From: Oscillospiraceae bacterium
GTDB taxonomy: Bacteria > Bacillota > Clostridia > Oscillospirales > Ruminococcaceae
Length of the DNA stretch: 64,000 nt
Assembly: GCA_017438745.1 (NCBI GenBank)
Contig: JAFRUS010000110.1
Location: 1-64,000, forward strand
Direction: 5' to 3'
Shown: positions 15,456-24,014 of the stretch, piece after piece
Numbering within the stretch: position 1 is the first letter of the stretch
Layout: each line of letters begins with the position of its first letter
Translations under genes and position numbers: made by a program
The notes under the pieces: generated by a model
What the model was told of the DNA's origin: nothing
The model's database searches: none
What the model saw: only the letters and a program-made list of their open reading frames with translations

Positions 15456-18413
15456 GTGAAAAGGAAGATATGTAGTTTTATTTCAGCGCTGTTTGTGACA
15501 GTTATGATGACGACAGCATGTGCTCCTGTCGAAAAGCAGGTAAGACCGGATGATCCGGCAGTCGAACCGCTTGCTTCAGAAAACCAAAATACAGGAAATA
15601 CCGACGGACCGATCAAAGAGTACTTTGAGAAGCAGAAGATTTCCGCGGAGGTGAATCTGGAAGGTACTTATCCTGTTGCTGCCTGCGGTGAAAAAGTATA
15701 TTTCTACGGAGGAGAAGGTTTTACTGACGAACTGGTAGGATGTACAGCTGATCTGGAAAGCGGCACTTCAGAATATATCGGACAGGATGGAATACCGGCA
15801 GATCAGTATATTTTCCGTGATGATAAAAAATACATTTACACTAAAGAGGAAAACGGAAAATGGAGAATTTATTCAGAAAATCTGAATACTGGTGAATTCA
15901 TAGCGACAGATAGCAGCGGATGGGTACGTTATTTCGGAACAGATGCGGCCGGAAACATCTATACATTTGATACCGATAATAATATTCTTACAGTTTATAA
16001 TAATAAACTTAAACAGCTGAAGACAGTTGATATCAATAGCCAGATTATGCAAATGGAGCGTTTTGTGTATGACATTTGTGTTTCTGATCAGGGAAAAGTA
16101 TATTTTTCCATTAGCGATAAGATGAATATCAACGGGGTATATTTTCTTGATGAAAATGATGAACTGAAAAGTCTTGCTGAAGTTTCAGACTTTTCTGAGA
16201 ATGTTCAGAATATTCCGAGAGGTTTGTTCTTTAGTAAGGAAGGTGATCTTGTACTGTGTACCGGTTATGGCGATGTAGTTATCACAGTTATAGACACCGT
16301 GAGCGGTAACATTACAGACAATTATAATCTTACCGGTATTGGAGATATTTTCGGAACAAACGATAAATATGATCTGATTGTTGCAGCTGAAGGCGGAATA
16401 TACGGGTATGATAAGAATTCTGACAGCAGTGAACTGTTGTTTTCAGGAGATAATATTCCGCGGTTTGAAGATTCATTGCGTTTTTCATATTTGAACGGCA
16501 GTCGGATATATATGAGTCTTAATTCCTATGAATCAGGTACGCTGTATGAAGTAAATAAAAACACCGGTGAGACTGTAAGTTACAAATGTAATGACTGTTC
16601 TTCATTCACAGTTTTGCCTGACGGCTCTGTTTACTATATACTGTCAGAACATTCTCTTCAGGGAATGGAAGAAGGATATACATATGAAACTGTAGCATCA
16701 AAGGTGATGCGGATCGATAATAACGGAACATTTACTGAACTGTTTTCACTTCCGCAGTATGATTTTGAAGATTATCCGTATGGAATGAAAATAACCGGCA
16801 GCGGAGATTTTGTAATCAGCTACTGCGATGAAAACGAAAAAGGCTGTATCTTAGTTTATGACAGAACAGGTGTGCTGAAAACTACAGTATACTTAAATGA
16901 GGAAGATGAGTGGTCACGCTATCTGCTGAGAAGCAATGAAAAAGGCGACATATTTGTTACTGATACGCTGATGTCTGTATTCTATAGCCTTGATCAGAAT
17001 ACATATGGAATTCATCCTGTAGATTTTCCTGCTGGAATCGATGCTATGACACTCGGCAATGTGTGTGACGGAAACAGCGGATATGATATGTTCTTTACAA
17101 CAGAAGATGAAGTGTTTGGCTGGAAGACGGATGAAAAAACAGCTGTAAGGCTGATAGGCAGTGAATATTCTGAGCGATTTATAAATCAGGCTATGCTGAT
17201 TTCAGGACCGGAAGAGATATTGTTCCCTGACGGAATAATAATGAAAAAATCGGGTGAATCAAAGATAAACGAACTGAATTCCCGCGAGATCATTACTCTT
17301 GTTACAACAGAGGATGACTATATGAGATCGTATGTGGAGAAATTTAATAATGAAAACAGCGATTATTTTATCGTAATAAAGAATTATTTTAATACTGAAG
17401 ACTGCGAGAACGGAATATCATATACAGACTGGATCAAAAACGAGGACGAAAGCGGTGAATGTCCGGATATTGTAATGACCGATTACAGCGACGTATCTGA
17501 TTTGCTGAATGATGGATTTTTCACTGATTTCAAAGAATTCTTAAACGATGATCCTGATTACAGTCTTTCTGATTTTTACAGCTCAGTAACAGATGCCTAT
17601 ACATATAAGGGATGCTTATATACCATTCCGGCGGAAGTCACAAGAAGATCACTTTTTTCAGCTGTTCCGGCTGACAAATGGGATTTTAAAGATCTTATGT
17701 CAGTGGAAAAGACCAGGAAATATATGTTCGATCCGGATATGTCGGTTCAGCTTGCAACGATATTACTTCATTGTTATATGTCTGATCATGTGGATACAGC
17801 TAATAAAAAATGCAATCTTGATACTGATGAACTGGCAGATCTTCTGGATTTCATTAAGGAAAACGAATGTTCATATGAAGAACATGACCTGAGGAACTCA
17901 AACGGAGAGTTGGAATTCGTTATTTCTGAGAGGGATATAGATAGTCTGGAGTTATACGCGGTTGTTTCCGCTAAGACAGAATATAGTTTTTCGACTCCTT
18001 ATGTAGTTGGATATCCGTCTTCAGGAGAGAATAAAAACGAGCTTAACGGTAAATACATGTTTGCTGTTCCGAAATCTTCAGAACATAAAAAGGCTGCATG
18101 GAAGTTTATAAAGACATTCTACAAAGAAGGTTCTCTGTTTGAAGCGGAGCCATGTAATGCCGGAATGAGCAGCCTGAGAACTGTGGATGATGAATGTTTT
18201 TCAAAAGCAGAAGGAACTTATGACAAAGAAATAATCGAAGGGTACAAAGAGTTCCTTGAAAAACCAGTTTATCAGTGGGATAGCACTGCAGAGATAAATG
18301 AAATTGCTTATAGTGAAACACATCCGTTCTTTGAAGGAGATATTTCATCTGAAGAGGCTGCAGAGAATATTCAGACCAAAGTGACCGGATATCTTAATAG
18401 CCTTGGTCAGTGA
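15456..18413 (+). CDS. Giant lipoprotein: propeller-like half plus solute-binding half
   Basis: This 985-residue exported lipoprotein starts at a GTG. It has a KRK start, a hydrophobic core and a lipobox TTAC with Cys22 as anchor. Residues of about 60-600 consist of recurring short strand units (DAAGNIYTFD, DGSVYYILSE, NEKGDIFVTD) that suggest a beta-propeller. From about residue 608 (REIITLVTTED) to the end it resembles a family 1 ABC solute-binding protein: FNNENSDY, CPDIVMTDYSD, YKGCLYTIPAE, SSEEAAENIQTKV. No permease lies nearby. It is in one operon with an ECF sigma factor, its partner and a paralogue 14 bases downstream, so it may sense ligand rather than import it. Confidence 0.8.
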   Translation: MKRKICSFISALFVTVMMTTACAPVEKQVRPDDPAVEPLASENQNTGNTDGPIKEYFEKQKISAEVNLEGTYPVAACGEKVYFYGGEGFTDELVGCTADLESGTSEYIGQDGIPADQYIFRDDKKYIYTKEENGKWRIYSENLNTGEFIATDSSGWVRYFGTDAAGNIYTFDTDNNILTVYNNKLKQLKTVDINSQIMQMERFVYDICVSDQGKVYFSISDKMNINGVYFLDENDELKSLAEVSDFSENVQNIPRGLFFSKEGDLVLCTGYGDVVITVIDTVSGNITDNYNLTGIGDIFGTNDKYDLIVAAEGGIYGYDKNSDSSELLFSGDNIPRFEDSLRFSYLNGSRIYMSLNSYESGTLYEVNKNTGETVSYKCNDCSSFTVLPDGSVYYILSEHSLQGMEEGYTYETVASKVMRIDNNGTFTELFSLPQYDFEDYPYGMKITGSGDFVISYCDENEKGCILVYDRTGVLKTTVYLNEEDEWSRYLLRSNEKGDIFVTDTLMSVFYSLDQNTYGIHPVDFPAGIDAMTLGNVCDGNSGYDMFFTTEDEVFGWKTDEKTAVRLIGSEYSERFINQAMLISGPEEILFPDGIIMKKSGESKINELNSREIITLVTTEDDYMRSYVEKFNNENSDYFIVIKNYFNTEDCENGISYTDWIKNEDESGECPDIVMTDYSDVSDLLNDGFFTDFKEFLNDDPDYSLSDFYSSVTDAYTYKGCLYTIPAEVTRRSLFSAVPADKWDFKDLMSVEKTRKYMFDPDMSVQLATILLHCYMSDHVDTANKKCNLDTDELADLLDFIKENECSYEEHDLRNSNGELEFVISERDIDSLELYAVVSAKTEYSFSTPYVVGYPSSGENKNELNGKYMFAVPKSSEHKKAAWKFIKTFYKEGSLFEAEPCNAGMSSLRTVDDECFSKAEGTYDKEIIEGYKEFLEKPVYQWDSTAEINEIAYSETHPFFEGDISSEEAAENIQTKVTGYLNSLGQ

Positions 18414-18427
18414 AAGGATAACAGTGT

Positions 18428-21400
18428 ATGAAAAGAAAGATATGTGCATGTGTTTCATCACTTCTTATAACAGCGGTGATGATGAGCGGATGTGCCTTGG
18501 AGCTGAATCCGCAGAGTAAAAGTGCGGATGAAGGCGTTCAGCCGTTAATATCTGAGGACGAAAAGATGAAGCAGGCGGCTGAACCGGTAAGTGTTTACTA
18601 CGAAAGAAAGAAGCTTCTGGACAGTGGTGATCTTGAAGGTTCGGTTCCGCTTGCAGCAAACGGAGACAGCATCTGGTATTACAAGAAGGCAGATATATAC
18701 GGCTTTTATGAAACTGAAAAAGAAGTAGTTAGTTTCTGCGCTGACGCTGATACCGGTGAAGTTGAATATGATGAACAGCTGAACGTTCCGGCAGAAAACT
18801 ATATCAGACGTGATGATGAAAAAGTGGTTTACTGGCTTTTGAAAGACGAAAAATATACACTGAATTCACTTGATCTGAAGAGCGGAAATACAGAAACGAT
18901 TGATCTTGAGGACACACCTCATTATACGGGAACAGATGACGCTGGTAATATTTACATCTATTCTGTTTCCGGTGGCGGTCTTACGGTATATGATCAGTCA
19001 CTGAAGGTTTCAGGGGGTTACAATATTGATGCCCAGCTGACAGATATCGGATTGTCAGAAAGATTTATTTACGGTATGTGCGTATCTCATGATGGAAAAG
19101 TTTATTTTGAGGCAGATGATAAAAATAGCTGCAGCAGCATTTTAACCATTGATGAAAACGGAAAGCTTAAAAATCTGACCGGCGATATCTACGATATAAG
19201 AGAAGCAAACCGTATCTTTATAAACGCTGAAGGTATTATTACTCTCTGTACCGGGTACGTATCGGTAATCTGCGATACCATAGATTCAGAAACGGGTGAA
19301 GTGCTTTACCGATATGAGCTTTACGGTGCGGAATCACTTCTCGGCCCTTCTGACAAATATGATATGGTTTATCTCGATTCGTCAGGTGTCTGCGGCTATG
19401 ATTACAAAGAAGACAGTAAAGATCTGATCGTATCCGAGGAGAAAGTTCCGGGGCTGGCAACAATGTTCGATTCAGGATTTATAAACGGGAACAGGCTTTA
19501 TCTCAGCTTGGTTGATACTGGTACAAACAAACTGCTGGAAGTCAGAAAAAGTACCGGCGAGATAATAAGTTCGGATGTTACAGGTGCCAGTTTAGCGACA
19601 GTTTCACCTGACGGACATCTTTATTACATTGATTCGGAATATAGGATCCAAGCTTCTGAAGAAGGATATACTTATGAATCTGATGCATCATCGGTTTACA
19701 GACTGAATGCTGACGGAACGAGTGAACTGGTGTTTACTCTTCCAGAGTATGAAATGGAAGCTTTTCCGTCTGCATTCTGCATTTCAGATAAGGGTGAGTT
19801 TTTTATAACATATGCCGATGAGGAAGACAGAGGATGTGTATTTGTTTATGATTCATCCGGAAATCTGAAAACAAAGATCTACGCTCCTGAAGACAAATAC
19901 AGTTTTTATAAAGGACTTCCGAGAGTACGCAGAAATGAAAAAGGTGATATTTATGCAGTTGACGAGTATAATGCCCTCTGGAAAATAGATCAGGATAAAT
20001 ATGAAATGAATGATGCCAATTGTTTTAATCTGCTGGGTATGGATAACTGGTATATGGACGGTAAGTTCGGATACGATCTGCTGTATAAGAATTTGTCCGG
20101 AATTTACGGCTGGAAAGAAGCCGATGATTCTGTCACGGAACTGGTACTTTTTCAGGATGCTGAAGGAACTGTCAGTCCGTATGATGACATGATTTTATTC
20201 AGTACTGATGAAGTTTTGCTTCCTGACGGTATCATGCTAAAAAAAGCTGATGAAGAGAGACTGGCTGAGCTCAATTCAAGGAAGATAATAACCCTTGCTG
20301 TTTCAGGCAGTACAATAAAGCCTTTTGTCGATGAATTCAATACAAGCAATGATGACTACCGTATCGTTCTAAAAGATTACTTAAAATACGGGTCTACATA
20401 TGACTACAACGATTTTGGCAAAGATTCTGAGCAGCTTTCAAAGGATATAGTTAATGGTGATATTCCGGATATTATAATGCTTGATAACATGGATGTTTCT
20501 GCGTATATTCCGAAGGGGATTTTCACAGACCTGAAAGAATTTGTTGAAAAGGATCCCGAACTTGACATGTCGGACTTTTATCAGAATATTACTGATGAGT
20601 TTGTTTATAAAGACTGTCAGTACACTATACCTGCACTTAACAGTTTCAGGACAATATTTTCTGTCTATCAGCCTGAAAAATGGGATTACAGTGATATGAT
20701 CTCGCATGATACCATAAATGAAAATTTATTTGAATATTTTTCTTCTTTTAATGTTTATAATTGGTTGCTTGCTTCATACATCGATGACTATGTTGATATG
20801 GAAGCAAAAAAATGTGATTTTGACAATGAAACTTTTGCGGAACTTATTGATTTTATAAAAGAAAACTGTAGTTTTGATGATGAATTCGATGATACGCAAA
20901 CTGACAGAAGCGCTGATCTGCGAAGTGAAGAGTTTTCGTATTTCGGTGAGTATTTTCAGAATATTTCGGGAGATTCAAGCTGGAGAACAGGTACACCGTA
21001 TGTGCCTGGTTTCCCTTCAAAAGAAGGAAGCAGAAATTATATTCAGCCGGAACTGATGTTTGGTATCACGAACAACTGTGAAAATAAGGAAGGCGCATGG
21101 GAGTTTGTTCGGCGTTTTCTTATCGATAAAGACCTTAACGGAGCGGTAAACAACTCTTATACTACTTTAAACGGATTCAGCATCCGAAAGGATGTTAATG
21201 AGAACGACCTTAAAGAGACTGTGGCAGATCATGCTGAGTACGGAGAAGATATATCTGATAAAGCAGATGAATACAGAGAATTTTTAAACAGACCTGTGTT
21301 CTCCAGTCTGGTGTATACAGGCGTAAAGCGTATAGTAATGGAAGAAGCCGATGCGTTTTTCAAAAGCGAAGATATTACTGCAGAGGAGACAGCAAAGACG

Positions 21401-21442
21401 ATCCAGAACAAGGTTATGCTGTATCTGAATGAAATATCGTAA
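18428..21442 (+). CDS. Giant lipoprotein, paralogue of the preceding gene
   Basis: This 1004-residue lipoprotein has the same plan as its upstream neighbour. It starts MKRKICACVSS and has a lipobox MSGC (Cys22), a propeller-like half to about residue 610 (DDAGNIYIYS, DGHLYYIDSE, NEKGDIYAVD), and a solute-binding half from about RKIITLAVSG to the end (FNTSNDDY, IPDIIMLDNMDV, YKDCQYTIPAL, ETAKTIQNKV). The pair clearly arose by tandem duplication but has diverged widely, so the ligands may differ. It ends the sigma factor operon. The 3' region is filled with hairpins. Confidence 0.8.
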   Translation: MKRKICACVSSLLITAVMMSGCALELNPQSKSADEGVQPLISEDEKMKQAAEPVSVYYERKKLLDSGDLEGSVPLAANGDSIWYYKKADIYGFYETEKEVVSFCADADTGEVEYDEQLNVPAENYIRRDDEKVVYWLLKDEKYTLNSLDLKSGNTETIDLEDTPHYTGTDDAGNIYIYSVSGGGLTVYDQSLKVSGGYNIDAQLTDIGLSERFIYGMCVSHDGKVYFEADDKNSCSSILTIDENGKLKNLTGDIYDIREANRIFINAEGIITLCTGYVSVICDTIDSETGEVLYRYELYGAESLLGPSDKYDMVYLDSSGVCGYDYKEDSKDLIVSEEKVPGLATMFDSGFINGNRLYLSLVDTGTNKLLEVRKSTGEIISSDVTGASLATVSPDGHLYYIDSEYRIQASEEGYTYESDASSVYRLNADGTSELVFTLPEYEMEAFPSAFCISDKGEFFITYADEEDRGCVFVYDSSGNLKTKIYAPEDKYSFYKGLPRVRRNEKGDIYAVDEYNALWKIDQDKYEMNDANCFNLLGMDNWYMDGKFGYDLLYKNLSGIYGWKEADDSVTELVLFQDAEGTVSPYDDMILFSTDEVLLPDGIMLKKADEERLAELNSRKIITLAVSGSTIKPFVDEFNTSNDDYRIVLKDYLKYGSTYDYNDFGKDSEQLSKDIVNGDIPDIIMLDNMDVSAYIPKGIFTDLKEFVEKDPELDMSDFYQNITDEFVYKDCQYTIPALNSFRTIFSVYQPEKWDYSDMISHDTINENLFEYFSSFNVYNWLLASYIDDYVDMEAKKCDFDNETFAELIDFIKENCSFDDEFDDTQTDRSADLRSEEFSYFGEYFQNISGDSSWRTGTPYVPGFPSKEGSRNYIQPELMFGITNNCENKEGAWEFVRRFLIDKDLNGAVNNSYTTLNGFSIRKDVNENDLKETVADHAEYGEDISDKADEYREFLNRPVFSSLVYTGVKRIVMEEADAFFKSEDITAEETAKTIQNKVMLYLNEIS

Positions 21443-21511
21443 ATTTGCTAATACTATCCTAAAAGAAATTTATCTGGAAATAATGAAATGAGACTTACAG
21501 AGTACGAAAAG

Positions 21512-21643
21512 GTCCCGCCCCGTCTGACGACGTGCCGGGACTATTGATAGTGCGCCTGCCAGCGCACGGGAAAAAGAGGGGAACTGTTCGGATATTCCGA
21601 ACAGTTCGTCAAGGTAGTATTCATACCTGCGGGCTGAATACTG
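21512..21643. other. Tract of consecutive hairpins
   Basis: Four stem-loops follow one another: GTCCCG/CGGGAC (21512-21541), GTGCGC/GCGCAC (21550-21567), a perfect 11-pair stem GAACTGTTCGG/CCGAACAGTTC (21581-21607), and a 10-pair stem with one wobble (21614-21643). No frame is open. It could be a 3' untranslated structure or a small RNA. I found no convincing promoter. Confidence 0.5.
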
Positions 21644-21645
21644 CT

Positions 21646-21682
21646 ATAAAAAACCGGACTGCACTTTACGCGCAGTCCGGTT
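21646..21682 (-). terminator. Terminator of the PBECR4-like gene
   Basis: AACCGGACTGC (21652-21662) pairs perfectly with 21672-21682. On the minus strand the stem is followed by TTTTTTAT, 9 bases after the stop codon of the gene. Confidence 0.85.
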
Positions 21683-21690
21683 GTCTCTTA

Positions 21691-22326
21691 TTATGTGCAG
21701 TTTCTGATAAGTTCATCCGATAATAAATCTATAATTTCATCTGGTAAATCACTGATTGAATAGCCTTTTTCACAATAATGCTCATGTGAATATTTTTTTG
21801 TATCATTTTTCTTTGAAAAGATATGAGTAACAGCGAACACATCCTTGCTTTTCGAAAAACAGTCATCGTCTCTTAACGATTGAGCAATATAACAGTAATC
21901 ATTATTGCTTCTGGCGTTTGGATCTTTGTTGAAGCATATGGTGAATTTCAGATCAGTTGAGCCGAATTTATATGTTTCAGTCTGAGTAGATACTTCTTCA
22001 AGAATAAAATTTTCCCCCATAGCTAAGTTTGAGATGTCATTTAGGTGGATCAGTTTTTTCTGAGCCAGTTTATATGGATGCCGGGAAGAAAAAAATATCT
22101 GAGGAGCTTGTAATTGGTTGTTTATTGCAAGTTTATAGAAATCATTAGCTGAAAGATTTGAATCTACGCCGGTCAGGTGTTTGAAATCATTTTTTCTGAA
22201 CATTACTTCAATATATCTGTTATCAAAAATATAGAGAAATGTTTTACCGACGAGATTTTGTTTATATAATTTTGCTGCAGATATTATTTTTGAGACGATT
22301 ATCTTTCTGTCAATTTGCTGTTTCAA
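21691..22326 (-). CDS. PBECR4-like nuclease-fold protein
   Basis: This 211-residue protein has no signal peptide. The pattern FLYIFDNRYIEVMFRKNDF, HLTGV, SANDFYKLA and IFFSSRHPYKLAQKKL, then ILEEVSTQTETYKFGS, recalls the PBECR4 domain (phage barnase-EndoU-ColicinE5/D-RelE-like nuclease) often found in mobile elements. I assign this from memory with moderate trust. Adenine- and thymine-rich codons differ slightly from the neighbours, which may mean transfer. It stands alone, with its own terminator, between a hairpin tract and a structured RNA. It could be a toxin-like enzyme, but no cognate partner gene is visible. Confidence 0.6.
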   Translation of the reverse strand: MKQQIDRKIIVSKIISAAKLYKQNLVGKTFLYIFDNRYIEVMFRKNDFKHLTGVDSNLSANDFYKLAINNQLQAPQIFFSSRHPYKLAQKKLIHLNDISNLAMGENFILEEVSTQTETYKFGSTDLKFTICFNKDPNARSNNDYCYIAQSLRDDDCFSKSKDVFAVTHIFSKKNDTKKYSHEHYCEKGYSISDLPDEIIDLLSDELIRNCT

Positions 22327-22340
22327 TATAGTACTCTCCG

Positions 22341-22376
22341 AAAAAAAAGCGCCGGGTCAGTTAGCCCCGACGCTTA
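22341..22376 (-). terminator. Terminator of the orphan RNA
   Basis: On the minus strand AAGCG and CGGGG pair with CCCGG and CGCTT around a short loop, and the stem is followed by eight T residues (complement of 22341-22348). Confidence 0.85.
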
Positions 22377-22582
22377 AAAATTCATTTTAGCGGTTTTATG
22401 CTGGCTGTCAGCCTCGATATCCTTGCGGATATCCTTAAGTCACTGAAAATCAGTCCTCAGTGCAGACTAACCGATTATCTCCGGTCAAAGCTCAATATCC
22501 TTGCGGATATCATAAAGTCCTGGAGTTTTCACCTGCCCAGGCACAGTACAGCTTATTGTGCCGCCACACAGAAGTTTCCTTC
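22345..22582 (-). ncRNA. Unassigned structured RNA of about 240 bases
   Basis: A perfect promoter and a strong terminator bound a stretch without an ORF. On the minus strand the RNA holds GGCACA/TGTGCC (22563-22540), CCTGG/CCAGG, and two almost identical hairpins GATATCC-GCAA-GGATATC (near 22512-22495 and 22435-22418) with GNRA loops. CACTGA/TCAGTG lies between them. The repeated GNRA hairpins suggest tertiary docking. It is not RNase P, tmRNA, SRP or 6S RNA by their conserved cores as I know them. It may read through into the PBECR4-like gene only if the terminator fails. Confidence 0.7.
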
Positions 22583-22588
22583 AATTAA

Positions 22589-22616
22589 ATTATAACCTTT
22601 TTTTCAAAACTGTCAA
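22589..22616 (-). promoter_or_regulatory. Perfect promoter of the orphan RNA
   Basis: On the minus strand TTGACA (22611-22616) and TATAAT (22589-22594) have a 16-base spacer. Both hexamers match consensus, as is usual for abundant non-coding RNAs. Confidence 0.88.
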
Positions 22617-22654
22617 TAAAAAAATAGTGAACGCAAAAATGATTTTACGTTCAC
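22617..22654 (-). terminator. Terminator of the tmcAL-HAD-rhomboid operon
   Basis: On the minus strand GTGAACG (22654-22648) pairs with CGTTCAC (22633-22627), extended by A-T pairs, then TATTTTTTTAT follows. It sits directly against the -35 box of the next unit. Confidence 0.8.
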
Positions 22655-22673
22655 AATAGTTATTTATTAGTAA

Positions 22674-23333
22674 TCACCTTTTATTCTTCATCCTGTACTT
22701 CCAGTGATTTATTCTCATCTTTGCTCTTACGAAAAATGCTTCGCCGAAGAAGAGGAGGAAGTTTATTACCGAGAGCAGAATGGCTATCTTTCCGGCAAAT
22801 CCTGATAATATGAAGGAGATCAGGAGTACTGCAGCATCGACATATGCTATGTATTTTATCTTTACCGGAATAAAGAAGAACAGGAGTATCGGCATATCGG
22901 GTGCGATTACTGCAAATGCAAGGAACATGGTGAGCATCATGTAGTAGTTGTCTGCAGTTCCTGTGATGAATCCGGCGATTATCGCTCCAAGCAGTGATGT
23001 GAAAAAATACAGGTTGAAGCGGAATGATCCCCAGTTGTTTTCCAGAACATCTCCTATCATCCAGTAGAAGTACATGGCGAAGATGAAGAAAAACGGGCTG
23101 TACGTTACCGGCTCAAAAACGAAAGAAACCAATCGCCATATCTGGCCGTGCATTATCAGCTCACGGTTGAAACTGATGTAAGGGGAGAGGGGTTCCTTTC
23201 CCATCATCGGACAAACGATCGCATCCATTATAAATACTATCACCATTCCGAATATTACATAGCCCATAAGGCCGGGAATATAGTATTTCCGGAATCTGCG
23301 TTCGATTCTGTTCAATATCTGTTCTGTTTTCAT
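22674..23333 (-). CDS. Rhomboid-like integral membrane protein without the catalytic serine motif
   Basis: This 219-residue protein has about six membrane spans. The loop GQIWRLVSFVFEP and the block YFYWMIGDVLENNWGSFRFN match the rhomboid fold (WR in loop 1 and a span-2 to span-3 Glu/Asn region). The place where active rhomboids have GxSG reads GTADNYYM, so I expect no protease activity. It is the last gene of the tmcAL operon, and its ATG overlaps the stop of the HAD gene by one base. The basic tail lies in the cytoplasm. Its role is unknown. Confidence 0.75.
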   Translation of the reverse strand: MKTEQILNRIERRFRKYYIPGLMGYVIFGMVIVFIMDAIVCPMMGKEPLSPYISFNRELIMHGQIWRLVSFVFEPVTYSPFFFIFAMYFYWMIGDVLENNWGSFRFNLYFFTSLLGAIIAGFITGTADNYYMMLTMFLAFAVIAPDMPILLFFFIPVKIKYIAYVDAAVLLISFILSGFAGKIAILLSVINFLLFFGEAFFVRAKMRINHWKYRMKNKR

Positions 23334-24001
23334 TAAATCAGATCGTCTCCTTTACGCTGCGCTTTTATAAATTCGGTAAATCCGTGCAGATCATCTGCTG
23401 CAATGTCGGCAGTTTCAGAAGTTTTCTTCCAGTCTGCATTTCCGCTGTCAAATACAGCTACCGCGAAAAATCCTGCACCTTTAGCTGATTCTATACAGTG
23501 AAGTGCGTCATCGACAACTGCAGTGTTCTCTTTTTCCGTACCGAGCAGAGCGCATACCTTTCCGAAGAATTCCGGGTCGTCTTTCTTTATTCCGTTTTCT
23601 TCACATGTATAGATGAATTTAAACCGGTCATATATCCCGAAGCGCTTGAGTATAGTGTCTGTCAGCGTCCGGTAGTTTGCCGTGGCAATGCAGTACGGTA
23701 TGCCGAAACGGTCGAGTGTGTCGAGAGTTTCAGTGACATATGGTTTCAGCGGGATGGAAGTCGCGTATTCGTCCATAACCATTTCCTCGATACGGTCGGT
23801 TATCTTCTGCGGTTCCATATTTACGCCGAGATCAATAAAGTAACGGGCGCATTCCTCCATGCTGAGAGTTTTCATTACATCCGAGATCCCCGGAGGCGGA
23901 TCGATGCCGTTCTCCTTAAGAAATCTCTGGTCGCATTCCGACCAGCTTCCCATGGAATCGATAAGTGTCCCGTCCATATCAAATATTACGCCTTTGATCA
24001 T
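23333..24001 (-). CDS. HAD-family hydrolase, phosphoglucomutase/phosphatase-like
   Basis: This 222-residue cytosolic phosphatase-fold enzyme has motif I FDMDGT (Asp8 nucleophile, Asp10 acid), a helical cap (about residues 15-85), motif II at IATANY, Lys at NGIKKDDPE, and motif IV VVDDALHC. It most resembles the beta-phosphoglucomutase-like subfamily, which hydrolyses small sugar phosphates. The ATG at 24001 is chosen because the protein then starts just before motif I; an in-frame upstream extension would run into tmcAL. It lies 13 bases after tmcAL. The substrate is unknown. Confidence 0.88.
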   Translation of the reverse strand: MIKGVIFDMDGTLIDSMGSWSECDQRFLKENGIDPPPGISDVMKTLSMEECARYFIDLGVNMEPQKITDRIEEMVMDEYATSIPLKPYVTETLDTLDRFGIPYCIATANYRTLTDTILKRFGIYDRFKFIYTCEENGIKKDDPEFFGKVCALLGTEKENTAVVDDALHCIESAKGAGFFAVAVFDSGNADWKKTSETADIAADDLHGFTEFIKAQRKGDDLI

Positions 24002-24014
24002 ATATTTATTCCGC

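Noticed and set aside
21512..21682. Retron msr/msd or attachment site
   Set aside because: There is no reverse transcriptase, integrase or tRNA gene near the hairpins.
22345..22582. 6S RNA, RNase P, tmRNA or SRP RNA
   Set aside because: The 5' and 3' ends do not pair into a 6S-like rod, and none of the conserved cores of the others is visible.
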